Of a stretch of 64,000 nt of DNA, positions 13,614 to 24,764 are shown in pieces. This DNA is from Wyeomyia smithii (Eukaryota; Arthropoda; Insecta; Diptera; Culicidae), in the NCBI RefSeq assembly GCF_029784165.1, contig NC_073694.1:48579674-48643673 (forward strand). Direction: 5' to 3'. Numbering within the stretch: the first letter of the stretch is position 1; the number at the start of each line of letters is the position of its first letter. Under the pieces are notes generated by a model that ran no database searches, was not told where the DNA came from, and saw only the letters and a program-made list of their open reading frames with translations. The translations under genes were made by a program, and so were the position numbers.

Positions 13614-14110
13614 CTAAACATTATTTCCAGTAGTTAGTAGTTTTTTTATTTGATTTCTGCCCATGGTGATGTCGATATTTTCGCAGTGGTGATTATAGAG
13701 ACGCATCATGCGATTTATTGGGCCATTTTTTGAGTAGTTAGTTCTGTGAGAGTTTTCTAAAAATATTTTACGCTTTCTTAATTGACGACTGGGTGCATTA
13801 AAATTTAGTTGTGATAATAATTTAGTAGATTGCACGTGTTGAGAAATAATGTCATTGATAAAATAAATCATTGGAAGTTCGCGGCTTTCTTTAAGTACTT
13901 GTATGTCTATAAGCATGCAGCGTGCTTCATGTGATGGTGAGGGAAATGCTGTCCAATTTAGCTTACAAAAGAAATTGTTTTTGGACAGATTCAATGCGTT
14001 CTTTATGCGTGACAATATAGGGATTCCATACAATGCTACAATATTCCAGAATTGGTCGAGTCGGACGTATGTAATATATAATAGTTTGATTGTATATGGG
14101 TCTTGAAAAT
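13614..14110 (-). pseudogene. C-terminal relic of a non-LTR retrotransposon ORF2
   Basis: A 139-codon minus-strand frame reads like the post-RT tail of mosquito LINE polyproteins: LLSQLNFNAPSRQLRKRK, then HRTNYSKNGPINRMMRLYN. Just upstream in another frame (14035-14110) stands RPILEYCSIVWNPY and RIESVQKQFL, the usual RPxLEYxSxVWxP landmark that precedes this tail, so one frameshift separates the two. The RT catalytic core is absent, consistent with 5' truncation during insertion. It cannot function. Confidence 0.75.
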
Positions 14111-14247
14111 TATGGCCGAAGCGATTCTAAGGATCTTGTTATTGTTTCGAAGGTACCTTATGAGGAATTAACATAAAACCGTCTATGAATATGGCAAACA
14201 GACTGTGATGCACTCCTTCAAAATAATTGTCTTTTGTTAAGCTCTAT

Positions 14248-14604
14248 TTAAAGTTCCGAGCGAAGTGAAAATCTCATACAAAATGTTCAGTTTTTCACGT
14301 GCGTGAAGAATGCAACCTGCAAAAATTTTATTTCGCTTGGAATGGTAAACAAATTCGATCCAGCGAAATCGAAGGTTGTGGGTCGAATTAGGCTTACTTT
14401 TTTCACGCATGCACACACTGTTAAAAAAAGAAGCAGCTAGCAAGAACTTGACATTCCAGCGCGATTATATTCTCTCAGTTCCGACCAATTTTTACTTCAC
14501 TCGAAGTGTAAACTCGTGAATTTCGCAACCGAGATTTCGCGACAGATTTTGCTAGCGAAAATTTATGCTTTTTGCCAATTTTTCTCCTCGCTTGGAACTG
14601 TAAA
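14248..14604. mobile_element. 357-bp MITE with TTTAAAGTTCC/TTTACAGTTCC ends
   Basis: The left end TTTAAAGTTCCGAGCGAAG and the right end (complement TTTACAGTTCCAAGCGAGG) are imperfect inverted repeats. CTAT flanks both sides (14244-14247 and 14605-14608), a possible 4-bp target duplication. Internal copies of CGCTTGGAAyGGTAAAC and CACTCGAAGTGTAAAC repeat the end motif. No protein is encoded. Confidence 0.65.
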
Positions 14605-16650
14605 CTATGCTTTCAATAAAAAATTGTTGTATTTTAATGGTTTTGAAAATTTTAGGTGAACCTTGGGAAGCACCTTCGAATTACTGCTCATTATTACATA
14701 ACTTTTTTTTAAAGCTAATGAAGAAACAAATGTCAACATGCTCGTATTGTGACGTCATAGGGACCCGATACCCTTGATAGTAATGCTTTTGTGTTCGCAC
14801 AGTCTAAAAGGTCATTGTCCGATAAACACATGTATCGTGGTTGCAGCAGTAAATCTGAAACTGTGGAGACCGGCATAAAACAAAAATCACTGTTCATTGG
14901 CACTGGTGCATCGACTGATGGGTGAGATAGCCATAAACAAAGAGGTCACGTTACCGTCAAGGTATCAAATTGCATTATCGGTGTTACCTGACGTGTGGTT
15001 ATTCTGCGTTTGTTTTGTTAGAGTTGAGTGGACTTATTCAACTCGCTCTTTGAGGCTGTTTGCTCGAGTGCTGCTATGATTACAAACAATGTAAGGCGTG
15101 AAATTTCGCTGATTATGGAGATTTGGGAAAACACCCTTCAGTTGCCCCCATAAACACGATCATATTGTGAAATTTTCAAATAACAAAAAGCAACAACAAC
15201 AAAGCGGTTTGTAACGTTCACTTTAAAGCCAACTTTCAAAAATGGTGATGAAATAACGCTTCTGGAAGTTGTCGAAAGCAAAAAATGATTCTAGTTCCTA
15301 CTGGAAATTTAATAGTAATACAAATGTACGTGGATTTAGACAAATATCTCTTAGATTCCGAAAGGAATTTAATTAACATAAATCAAATAAAGCAAGCGAA
15401 AACCTGATGATAAAGGTTGATACATCGGATAAATACTGGATCAATCGATCCAGTCCGTGAAGTGGTCGGAACCAGCGAAAAACCGTTCGCAGTCTGTTAT
15501 ATTTCCTCGTCGAATACGCCTTCGCTGGATGAAAATGAAAACTTATTTGTGGAAAGTAAAAAATCTTCCAACAGAGAAAGAGGTAGAGAGACGGTGACCG
15601 GTCTCGGTGGCAATAGACATTCAAGTGCTTTTCGATTTAACACTCCATAGGGTAAACCCCCAAGTGTCTGCTTCTTTTTCTGTACGTTTTTCAGTGCACA
15701 GTATTGTAGTCGGCGAAAATGGTGATGTTACTCAAAAAATCAATTAAATTATAATATGCATCTTATTTTTCAACATTTTCAAATTTCGCGAGCAATTTTA
15801 TTGCAGTAGTTAATATTTTTTTTTATTTAATTCCTTTTAGTTTTGGAAAAGTCTAACTGCTCAAATGCAAAGTAAACATTCGCCGTGTGAATTTCCAAAA
15901 CAACTGCTAGCGGAATTGAAATTAAAAACACACAACACTCATTATTCACTGCTCTGACATGCACTTGGCAGCCACGAGATATGACTCGGGCAGGATCCGG
16001 ACTTTTGCGAGGCCTTGCCGTTGGACTTTCATTCGATTTTCCTTTCGTTTTCGATTTGTTCCTCCACAACACATGTTCATATGAAAACAAACTGGCTGGT
16101 TTTCCTGGCTCTAATTTTGCGGTTATTTTTGTTATTGTTGTTGTGTTCCGACGACCCGCTAAACTGTACTCGTTCCACAGAGTTGAAGAAGGAAACTCGC
16201 TCTCTTATGCCATCAGCGAGTAAAAAAAACTGGTCTCAAAGTTTCTTCCTCATCCAGCGGTAGCGTGCGTGTGTGGCATATACCTGCTACTATTTGGACA
16301 TCTCCGGTAAGCTCTTCTACCAGCCGATGCTTTTATGCGGCGCAAAGCATAACATCAAAAAAGCGGCCGCGGGGGCTTGCAAGCCTGCAGCAGCAGCAGT
16401 CGTATCAGCAATAACTGTAACTGGTGTAAAAGGCATGAAGTAGTTTTCGCTTTCTTCGGAAAGCGGGAAAACAGGAAACGTTGGCCAAGCCGGCTGCAGT
16501 CCATTCTATGAGATAACATATTTTACGACAGTATAATTTATAAATATGTCATAATAGCAGCTATTGCCAATTATAAAAAAAAATAAGGTTTACGCGCAGT
16601 GCGATGTTTTATGTTTGCATTTCTCGACATAGCATGACAATGCCATTGCA
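14605..16650. other. No confident gene
   Basis: Small frames on both strands (plus 15417-15650 of 77 codons, plus 15981-16223 of 80 codons) have no known motif and no clear splice or promoter context. 16380-16420 has a short run of CAG triplets beside a GCGGCCGC site. Host untranslated or regulatory sequence cannot be excluded. Confidence 0.4.
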
Positions 16651-16925
16651 TAAAAAATCACAGGAAGGTTGTATGCAAAGCCACAACCGCAAGGTTGAAG
16701 TAGAATACTTTTACAAGAAAGATAACCCGGCTGCTTGCGTGTCAGTCATTTTTTCTAGTAAATAAACGTTGACCGTTCATTTGCAGTATTGTAATTTCTT
16801 TTTGTTTGATATTTTGAATGAAGTTCATTGAATATTTTTAAATTTTGTGCAAATGGGAAGTTGAAGTGCTGCCGAATTGTAATATGTACATTTAATACGA
16901 CATCATTAAACGGGAACGGAACAAA

Positions 16926-17085
16926 GGCTACGGTTATGCAGAACGCGAATGACGGCGCGATGCGATTCGCCTTACCGTGTGAAATGTACAGCTCTTTTTT
17001 AGGCGAAGTAGAGCTATACATTTCAACACATTTCGTCTTGCCGAATAGCATCGCGCCGTTATTTGCGTTCTGCATAACCGTAGCC
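16926..17085. repeat. Foldback, ~44-bp arms plus inner stem
   Basis: GGCTACGGTTATGCAGAACG and following (16926-16969) pairs with 17042-17085 with only a few mismatches; an inner stem GAAATGTACAGCTC/GAGCTATACATTTC extends it. The same foldback exists in the 45-kb copy (about 45400-45560). Confidence 0.8.
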
Positions 17086-17254
17086 AAACACTAAGCGACG
17101 CAAACACGTAATAATAGTCAGAGTATGCATGTAGATGAAGATAATTATAGTTAATTTGGATTATAGCGCAAAACGAGAAAATATTAATTTGTGTTCTTCA
17201 AATTTCAGTTGTTCAATTTTATATCCGATGAAAAGTCTGTTTATTATCTGATGA

Positions 17255-17352
17255 AGCTTTTATATAGGCCAAATGATGCATTCCCAATTTACTAGGTCCA
17301 TAACTCTGTCGACCGTGCTTGGGAAAGCGCGGTATAACGACCAATCAGAGGT
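17255..17352 (-). promoter_or_regulatory. CCAAT + TATA promoter-like module
   Basis: On the minus strand CCTCTGATTGGTC (an inverted CCAAT box, 17339-17351) lies about 75 nt upstream of CCTATATAAAAG (17257-17270). Equivalent pairs occur at 19558-19645 and 45739-45830, and a TATATAAG alone ends the unit at 18293. Spacing and conservation suit an RNA polymerase II promoter, but transcription is inferred, not shown. Confidence 0.5.
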
Positions 17353-17605
17353 CAAATTTTGTGTTTTGACAAGGCTTAAGAATTTTCAATAGTACAATAG
17401 TTCGAATAAAAAAATTGCAATTTCATGCATTTGGTAAGAATCTTAGAAGATTTTCTAATCGATTGCTGCAAAAACGAAGGAAATCCATCGAAAACTAACC
17501 GATTTATTAGCATTTGAAATTGGACATATTTCTCACTTTTTTCAGTTTTAGATTTTCATTTCACATCCCTATGTAGCCAAACTTCCTGAGAGAAGTATTC
17601 TACTT

Positions 17606-18300
17606 TAAAAATTAGACAACTACAACAGAATTTGATTGCATCCCGCACAGAATGTCTGCTTGTGTTGATGCCAGAAAATTATTAACCTTCAATTATTTTT
17701 TATTTGCCTTGAAAAAAGCATGGTGTGGTTCAAAATCGGTTGCTAATTACAACCTTTGAGCTGCCCTAACATTGGGGGAAATAAGATACACGGACAACAT
17801 GCACTGTGGAAGCTATTTCACATTCAGTAAATTAAACGGGTGCGACAAATTTAAATTGCTAGGATGCAACACAGAATGCTTGCTTGCGTTGACAAAAATT
17901 ATTAACTTTCAATGACTTGTTTATTTGCCTTCAAAAAGGCATTTTGATTTCCGAAACTGGATTTCCTGATGGCAATCATCATGCTGCCCCAACACGGGGG
18001 GAATAATGGCTGTCTGGCGACACACGCTGAGAAAAACCGCGCTGCTCCTGAGACGTGGTGACCAACCACAGGGCTAGTGCTGCTGCTGAGGAAGGACGAC
18101 TAATGTTGTCGCTGTCTGATGCTACGCTATGCCACAGTTGTGGCCGCTATACGCTGGCCTATCCACAGCCAAGCCACAGTTGTGGCCGCTTCCGCTATCG
18201 ATGGTACCCACTGCTGCTAAGGGAGGACTGCTGTCGTCGCTGTTCAGAACTGTTATGAGCGGCTTGGACTAAAACAGGCTCTTATATAGGGATGAAAATA
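17606..18300. repeat. 0.68-kb repeat unit U1
   Basis: Runs from AAAATTAGACAACTAC to the CTTATATAGG box and is repeated almost unchanged at 18884-19567, differing at only a handful of positions such as ACTAATG/ACTGCTG. Inside are two diverged ~230-bp subrepeats (about 17645-17790 and 17870-18010), each ending in GCTGCCCyAACAnkGGGGG, and two copies of GCCACAGTTGTGGC about 42 bp apart (18132 and 18173). The 67-codon frame at 18055 recurs in U2 only because the DNA does. Confidence 0.85.
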
Positions 18301-18883
18301 GGAATGAATTATTTCACGTACGTGGTGGAATGATATAGCGATCATTTGATAAGCTCCACCTCTTTTTTCAGTTTCTAAAGTTTTTCCTCAGTTTCGTAGC
18401 ACGGATGCACAAAAATGATTTCTTGTCGAGCCGGACCGATAGCACTCTCATTGAAGCAACAAAATAACATGTTTTGTGTCGTGTTGTGCAGCTTGGTTGA
18501 AGAAAATGTTCCCGTCCCCATGTCGCATGTAAGCAGATTATTGCGTTCAGTAGACAGTAGATAGTGTATCCAGCGAATAAACACCGATGGTGCTCTCACA
18601 CACGCAACGGTTTTAACCCGTATCTTATTGCGGTTTGTAACATCAAGCGATTTCGTTTGCTCGCTGTTGCGTGTTGCATCATGTTGCAACTTGGCAGCTG
18701 GGAGACGACGAAATTCTGTTTACGCTGATTGATTGAATCGACTTCATATAAGCTCTGCATAGTCGGACTAACTGCTTTTGTGAATGCGTACTAACAGGGC
18801 AATTTATTATTCAATGTCGGTTATGCTGATCGCAGCCTTTGCGCTGCCCCTACAGTGGGGGGTTTACTAAATAAAGTGAAAGT
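18301..18883. other. Spacer between the two units
   Basis: Unique here, except that its last 60 bp (GCGCTGCCCCTACAGTGGGG at 18841) is another diverged copy of the subrepeat end found inside the units. A 104-codon minus frame (18375-18689) has no recognised motif. Confidence 0.5.
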
Positions 18884-19567
18884 AAAAATTAGACAACTAC
18901 AACAGAATTTGATTGCATCCCGCACAGAATGTCTGCTTGTGTTGATGCCAGAAAATTATTAACCTTCAATTATTTTTTATTTGCCTTGAAAAAAGCATGG
19001 TGTGGTTCAAAATCGGTTGCTAATTACAACCTTTGAGCTGCCCTAACATTGGGGGAAATAAGATACACGGACAACATGCACTGTGGAAGCTATTTCACAT
19101 TCAGTAAATTAAACGGGTGCGACAAATTTAAATTGCTAGGATGCAACACAGAATGCTTGCTTGCGTTGACAAAAATTATTAACTTTCAATGACTTGTTTA
19201 TTTGCCTTCAAAAAGGCATTTTGATTTCCGAAACTGGATTTCCTGATGGCAATCATTATGCTGCCCCAACACGGGGGGAATAATGGCTGTCTGGCGACAC
19301 ACGCTGAGAAAAACCGCGCTGCTCCTGAGACGTGGTGACCAACCACAGGGCTAGTGCTGCTGCTGAGGAAGGACGACTGCTGTTGTCGCTGTCTGATGCT
19401 ACGCTATGCCACAGTTGTGGCCGCTATACGCTGGCCTATCCACAGCCAAGCCACAGTTGTGGCCGCTTCCGCTATCGATGGTACCCACTGCTGCTAAGGG
19501 AGGACTGCTGTCGTCGCTGTTCAGAACTATTATGAGCGGCTCCGGCTGAAACAGGCTCTTATATAGG
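18884..19567. repeat. 0.68-kb repeat unit U2
   Basis: Direct repeat of U1 (roughly 99% by eye), in the same orientation, offset by 1277 bp. It is followed directly by a diverged copy of the promoter-like module (19568-19910), whereas U1 is preceded by one. Confidence 0.85.
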
Positions 19568-19910
19568 CCAAATAGCATGTTTTCAATTGCAAGGTATATG
19601 ATTCTGTCGACCGTGCTTGGGAAGCAAGCATATAACGACCAATCAGGGGTCGAAATTTTCGTTTTGACAAGGCTTGACTATTTTCAATAGTACAATAGTG
19701 TGAATAATAAAATTACATTTATCTTATTTTGGGAAGAATCTTAGAAGATTTTCCAATCTATTGCTGCAAGAACGAAGGAAATCCATCGAATACTAATCGG
19801 TTTATTAGCATTTGAAATTGGACATATTTTTCACTTTTTTCGGTTTTAGATTTTCATTTCACATCCCTATGTAGCCGAACTTCCTGAGAGAAGTATTCTA
19901 CTTCAAAATG
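19568..19910 (-). repeat. Diverged copy of the distal (promoter-like) module
   Basis: Matches 17261-17605 across its length with visible divergence, including GACCGTGCTTGGGAA, the ACGACCAATCAG box and the GAAGTATTCTACTTC end. With it, the whole 16655-19910 block starts and ends like the short form but carries an extra 2.3 kb in the middle. Confidence 0.75.
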
Positions 19911-20213
19911 TGAATGTGTACACGTATACCTACTAAATGAACCGGGTAATAACCAACATCAACGTCAATTTAGTAATTTGTGCTACAATTGTGTCCGAGG
20001 TGTGAGCTCGAAAGTATAAAATAGACATAACGCTTCCGGAGCTTGAAGAAGATAGCAGCATTGAAATGAAAATTGAAGATGGGATTTTTAATTTACAGAT
20101 AAGTATTAATGGGACATTTTTATTTATACTATACGTCGCATCATGATTAACTTGGATTATGATTATTAAAATTAGATTAGTCATTTCGCTAATTTTTGAA
20201 TTTTCAATTTTAA

Positions 20214-20400
20214 AGTGCCGATTTCTACGCGGGTTGTTTTGATGCGTTTTTTTAAACGGGATATGTTTACAATAACGCGGATTATTTTTACTCGATTCGG
20301 AAGATTAATTGTAAGCGGTATCAAATAAGTTTAGTATAAATATATCGAATCTAATCTTTTAAATGCGGTACAATCAACCGCGTAAAAAGCGACCCCAGTG
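20214..20400. mobile_element. ~190-bp MITE, left copy
   Basis: Right end CGCGTAAAAAGCGACCCCAGTG followed by TA; the left end is a degraded version of the same sequence inverted. It is the reverse complement of 21543-21733 over its length, including AACGCGGATTATTTTTACTC. Confidence 0.7.
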
Positions 20401-20490
20401 TACTTAAAATGCTAATCACCGAACCGCTAAATTTTCATTATAACACGAGAGAAAATATTTATAAGTTTTTCCACTCTAGGAATCCGACGA

Positions 20491-21314
20491 TATATGAGCC
20501 GTTGAGAGCAAAAGTGGTACATGTGCCATTTTTACACTTTTTGGGTTTTTTGCATAAATTGATGCAGAACGCAATAATGTACTAGAATATCCAAGAAAAA
20601 CCGAGATCTGATAACCTAAACCAAAATTATAGCCAACACAATTTTTGGTAATTAACATAATCACAATTTCGTTGAGAGCAAAAGTGGTACATGTCCAATC
20701 TGAGCATATTAGATGAATTGTAAGTCGAGGATCTTAGGATATTAAACAATAATGTCTTCAGCAAAGTTGGTCAAGTGATTGAGTACTTTCAGGTGAAGAT
20801 CTGTCTGCTTTGGAATTTTCTCACTACGTGGTGCTAGTGTACCCGTGACTATTTTGTAGCAGAAAGCGTTTTACTTATTTCAGTATCAACTCGTATGCTG
20901 TTACCAAATACATATACACCAGCGCCACGTAGAGACAGAATTCCTCAACAAACAGATCATAATTCTATAGTACTCAATCACTCGGACAACTCTGCTGAAG
21001 ACATGAATGTCCTAAGATTAGAGAGCTATAATGCATCCTTCATGCTCACACTGGACATGTACCACTTTTGCTCTCAACATTTTCTGGTTGTCATTATTTT
21101 TATGTTTTTCCATTGAAGTTTGTGTAAGTTTCTCAACCAGAACTCGTTATGCTTTCATGTACCGTCTTTTGAAACCTTTCCAGCATTGATTTAGTGCAGT
21201 TGTGTTGAAAAAATTGTTGGAAATAATTTACTATTTGAGTATTTTCGTTTACAGCATCTCCTGAAAAATTTACTTAATGGCACATGTACCACTTTTGCTC
21301 TCAACGGCTCATAT
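20491..21314. mobile_element. Nested foldback element with four copies of one motif
   Basis: TATATGAGCCGTTGAGAGC at 20491 pairs with its complement ending at 21313. A second, inner pair starts with the same GTTGAGAGCAAAAGTGG motif at 20671 and ends at 21078. So the motif occurs at 20501 and 20671 (plus) and at 21055 and 21282 (complement). The inner ~400 bp is also an imperfect palindrome: the AGTACTCAATCACT segment at 20970 mirrors 20780. No protein is encoded. Confidence 0.8.
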
Positions 21315-21542
21315 ACATCATTAAATTTTCGTTCATGCCTCTTGAAACCTCTAAACTTGCAGTGAAACTTGGAATACTTCTCGTTCAATTCCCCGTAAAG
21401 TATCGGACAATACTGAGTTTCTAAGTGGAGTAGTGGATTTATGATTTCGTTAATTTTTTAATTTGTTATTGGCCCTTAAAATGCCCTTAAAATCATCGAA
21501 TCGCTAAATTTGCATCAGGACGCAAGAAATATAAAACATATT

Positions 21543-21733
21543 CACTGGGGTCGCTTTTTACGCGGTTGATTGTACCGCATTTAAAAGATTAGATTCGATA
21601 TATTTATACTAAACTTATTTGATACCGCTTGCAATTAATCTTCCGAATCGAGTAAAAATAATCCGCGTTATTGTAAACATATCCCGTTTAAAAAAACGCA
21701 TCAAAACAACCCGCGTAGAAAGCGACCCCAGTG
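21543..21733. mobile_element. ~191-bp MITE, right copy
   Basis: Ends CACTGGGGTCGCTTT and its complement, followed by TA. Inverted with respect to the copy at 20214, so the pair brackets the foldback element at 20491-21314. Confidence 0.75.
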
Positions 21734-22386
21734 TATAAATGTAAAGCAGCGTAACAACCAGTAAATAATTGACGATTACTGGATTCAAATTCACGTAATT
21801 TTTTTTCCAAGGTGGCGGAGGTGTTCCGTTGTCACTCCAGGACAAGCTAAAGAAGGTTTTACGGACCGCGTTCTAGATGAGCTGACTCTCGGGATCCAGG
21901 GGGGACCCTACGTATCCGAACCTGTGTAGATACTGCCTGAAGCAACTGTGACAGCACAGGATCTGTGTGGAAGTGTGTTTCTCCATGGCTCCTCCCGATA
22001 CAGCCACACGCCTGTACTGCCGTAATCTCGCAGACTGACGTAAGCGCAATTTTTTCAAATATGGGGTTCTTATGCCAATTTGTTCGTTATTCGAAGACCC
22101 ATCTTTTGGTATCTTTCTTTTAGTTGTAACTTATTCATTGCATAAAAACAAGAAAACGAAATGACGTATGCACCATTTCAATACAAAAGTGACAAGTAAC
22201 CCGTTCGTTTTTGGGCCGTATTGAAAAACGGATCAAATGGATGTACGTCATAATGTTGTATCACGGCAGTGTAGGTACTTTTCAGTTTACCACAATTACG
22301 TTAACGCTTTTTGACGTGGCTCTTGAACGCGAAATTGTCGTCAACCATAACCCTCAACAGCTTCAATGATCGCTTTGTGGTAATGG
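21734..22386. other. No gene recognised
   Basis: Small frames only. 21880-22030 is GC-richer but carries no known motif. Confidence 0.4.
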
Positions 22387-22388
22387 TA

Positions 22389-23476
22389 GGGGAAAGGGGG
22401 CAGTTTCGGACAGAGCTCAAAAAAACAAATGGTGCAATTTTCAACCAAACTTAAAATATAAGTAAGTTGGCAGCCCTTCCACCATCATCTACTATATAGT
22501 TTGATAGCTTTTGGTTGTTTATTACTTACGAAAACAACACAGTGCCATTTTTCATTCATGTTTTTAACCGTTTGAGCTTCAAGTTGTAAGTATTTCTCTA
22601 ATTTCTTTGTGAACGATTTAAAAATTTAAGTATACCACCTTAGTTCGTAACTAATATGCAACGAAAAAACGTGATAACATCGGGGGAAACAAAGATCTTA
22701 TTTATTAGATAAAATTAAGATTTGTCTTCGGATGGTGGTGGGGCACATTCGGACACTTACCAAATTTGTGTTTGATTGTTGTTTATTAACAAATATCGAT
22801 TTAGACTGATTCTCAGTCATAAAAATGGTTCGGATCTACAAAAGGAAAATCAATAGAGCAAGCATCAACGATGATGAGCTGAGAAAAGTTTCTAACGGAA
22901 CAATGTCTTTGAGACACGTTTCTGATACCTGCGGAATTAAAAGAAGTTCTTTGGTCTGTCGTCTGGAAAATCAAAAAAAAAAACGGAAAAATCAGAAAGC
23001 TTTTCTTTCAAAAACTCAAATCAACAAGTATTTACGAACGTGGAAGAAAAATTTCTAGAGAATTATTTGATCGAAAGTTCTCAAATGAATTATGGATTGA
23101 CGTACCATATGCCAAGGCGATTGGACAATTGTTTTTCAATGTTCTGGAACACTTGAAAAAGGCTCCAGAAAGCAGCGTAAGTGAACCAATTTTGCTGTTG
23201 CTTGACAATCACGAATGCCATTGTACTTTAAACCAATCAAATATTGCCTAGGAAATGGCTTAGTTCTTGTATCCTTTTCCCCTCATAGCCAGTTTGCTCG
23301 ATTTTTATTTCATGAAATAAATTTGAAAATGCCCGAAACTACGCCACACACGGGGCACATTCGGACAAGCAACAAGCAGCCAGCAACAGCCAGGATGAAT
23401 TCAGATTTTTTTAAAAGATAACAAAAAAAATATTAAAAATCGTAGAAAAAGTGTCCGAAACTGCTCCTCTCTCCCC
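22389..23476 (+). mobile_element. Pogo-like DNA transposon, internally deleted
   Basis: Imperfect terminal inverted repeats (AGGGGAAAGGGGGCAGTTTC and a complement differing at a few bases, ending CTCTCCCC) bound 1088 bp, with TA on each side (22387-22388, 23477-23478), the target duplication of Tc1/mariner/pogo elements. The interior encodes remnants of a pogo-type transposase. GGGGCACATTCGGACA occurs at both subterminal regions (22740 and 23352). Confidence 0.85.
22825..23330 (+). pseudogene. Pogo/Tigger-type transposase remnant
   Basis: The N-terminal 77-codon frame (MVRIYKRK, then a VSNGTMSLRHVSDTCGIKRS stretch) is a psq/CENP-B-like helix-turn-helix of the kind that binds transposon ends. 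After a deletion of most of the middle, ILLLLDNHECH-type residues (about 23195-23225) correspond to the second catalytic Asp block of the DDE domain; LVLVSFSPHS appears in another frame (23250-23290), matching the next conserved block. At least one frameshift, two stops and the internal deletion inactivate it. The DDE family joins element ends at TA sites. Confidence 0.8.
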
Positions 23477-23589
23477 TACAGTCTCCGACTCTGACCATCA
23501 TCCATTACTTTTATTTACGGTTGTTCACAATCGTTACTTCTGTCTTAGGATGCGCTAATTTTATTTTTCTGGAGTGTATCTAGTTCTCG

Positions 23590-24160
23590 ATTTTTCATAT
23601 AGAATACACCGACCTTTTAATTGACTCGCCGTAAATATCTAGCGTTATGTCATCTGCAAAGCTCACAACCTTTACAAGGAACACTAGCTGCAACACGTCG
23701 TCATACATGACATTCCACTATACCGGGGCCAGAATGAAACCTTGCAGTACTTCTGCGGTGATTAGATGCATTGCTTGCCCTACTACGTGTTGTAAACTAG
23801 TACACGATTGTGGTAGTAATACTCCAGAATCTTGTAAAGCGACACCGGTATGTGGATGCTCCTTAGCGTGTGTGCTATGAAGTCCCAGCTGGTGCTCATG
23901 AATGCATTGTTCACGTCTAGCGTGACGGTTGTGCAATTCCAACACTCTGAGAGCATGGCCATCCTGATAGCTAAGTTCATAACTCCATTCGGTCTCGGTT
24001 CCTTGCTCATATTTAAGGAGTTGGCGATTACGATGAGTTCTATTGGACAACCGAAGACCCAGTACTTGGTTCGTGGCGTGAAAAGAGTTGCTCGATGATT
24101 CATTCCAGCATCACTGGTGATTACTCCGCACTCGCACAAAGCCTCTCGAAACAAGCCCTC
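23590..24160 (-). pseudogene. R1-like non-LTR RT relic
   Basis: The minus strand reads VTLDVNNAFMSTSWD (RT motif A with its catalytic Asp), HIPVSLYKILEYYY, VLQGFILAPV (motif B, normally PQGSxLGP), a stop, then WNVMYDDVLQL and VSFADDITLD (motif C, FADD intact). These landmarks in this order and wording match the R1 clade. One stop and at least one frameshift break the reading. Neither an endonuclease domain nor a 3' end was identified nearby. Confidence 0.75.
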
Positions 24161-24760
24161 TTGCTCGCCTTCATCGCACTCCTCAGCTCAGATGTTGCTG
24201 ATTCAAATGCTGCATCGCACTATGTCCTTTGGTTCGCGTACGGTATTCTCCGTCTTGCACGCACTGAGTGATCTCCTATCGCGTCAATCGACCAGTATAC
24301 AGGTGGCTCTCTTTTCCTAGGCTGGCAAGTCCTTCACGTCGTGGTCTACACTACTGATGTAGCCATCGTATATCCTCCGGTTCGGGATCTGATCTAGGCT
24401 GGAGAATGTCATGTCGATGATCGACTCCACACTATTTCTCCATAGTTACCAGGTCGACTATTTGAACGTACTTTTAGATTGACCAACGTGATGGAGCACA
24501 ACAACTACAGTAAAACACTTCGGCAACCGCGAATCCCTCGTTTGAGGTTGACACAACTTTCTGAAACGGGAACGTTGCGATATTGATCTGTAATGATGGC
24601 TAAGTCCGCCAACGACTAGAGTATCCCAAAAGGTGGGGGTATACCCGTAATACTGTATACATCACCAGATTTGGCAGAAAGGGGCAATTTGTGGCATGAA
24701 GCCCAAGAAGATTCTTTTTAACTATTGATCAACATTCCAAAAAGATCAGTAACTACAAAT
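24161..24760. other. Unassigned; left part may extend the R1-like relic
   Basis: 24161-24330 may hold eroded upstream RT codons on the minus strand, but no landmark was certain. The remainder shows nothing. Confidence 0.35.
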
Positions 24761-24764
24761 TTGA

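Larger units (their letters stand above)
16655..17605 (-). repeat. Modular dispersed repeat, short form (copy 1)
   Basis: From TCACAGGAAGGTTGTATGC to the GAAGTATTCTACTT end, this block is closely matched at 45125-46088. It has two parts: a proximal part with a large foldback (16926-17085) and a distal part with a CCAAT/TATA-like arrangement read on the minus strand. Weakly coding minus frames (110 codons here, 117 in the other copy) share an identical-looking C-terminal half, which simply reflects the DNA similarity. AAGTAGAATACTT occurs near the left edge and its complement at the right edge, perhaps a short terminal inverted repeat. The class is unknown. Confidence 0.7.

Noticed and set aside
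15417..15650. 77-codon plus frame with Ser/Arg-rich end
   Set aside because: No splice or promoter support and overlaps an 83-codon frame on the other strand.
18055..19535. Duplicated 67-residue Cys/His-containing frames as a gene pair
   Set aside because: Similarity is due to the DNA repeat; changes do not favour synonymous positions by eye.
17606..19567. U1 and U2 as a pair of LTRs
   Set aside because: They do not start TG or end CA, no primer site or polypurine tract adjoins, and the 0.6 kb between them is noncoding.
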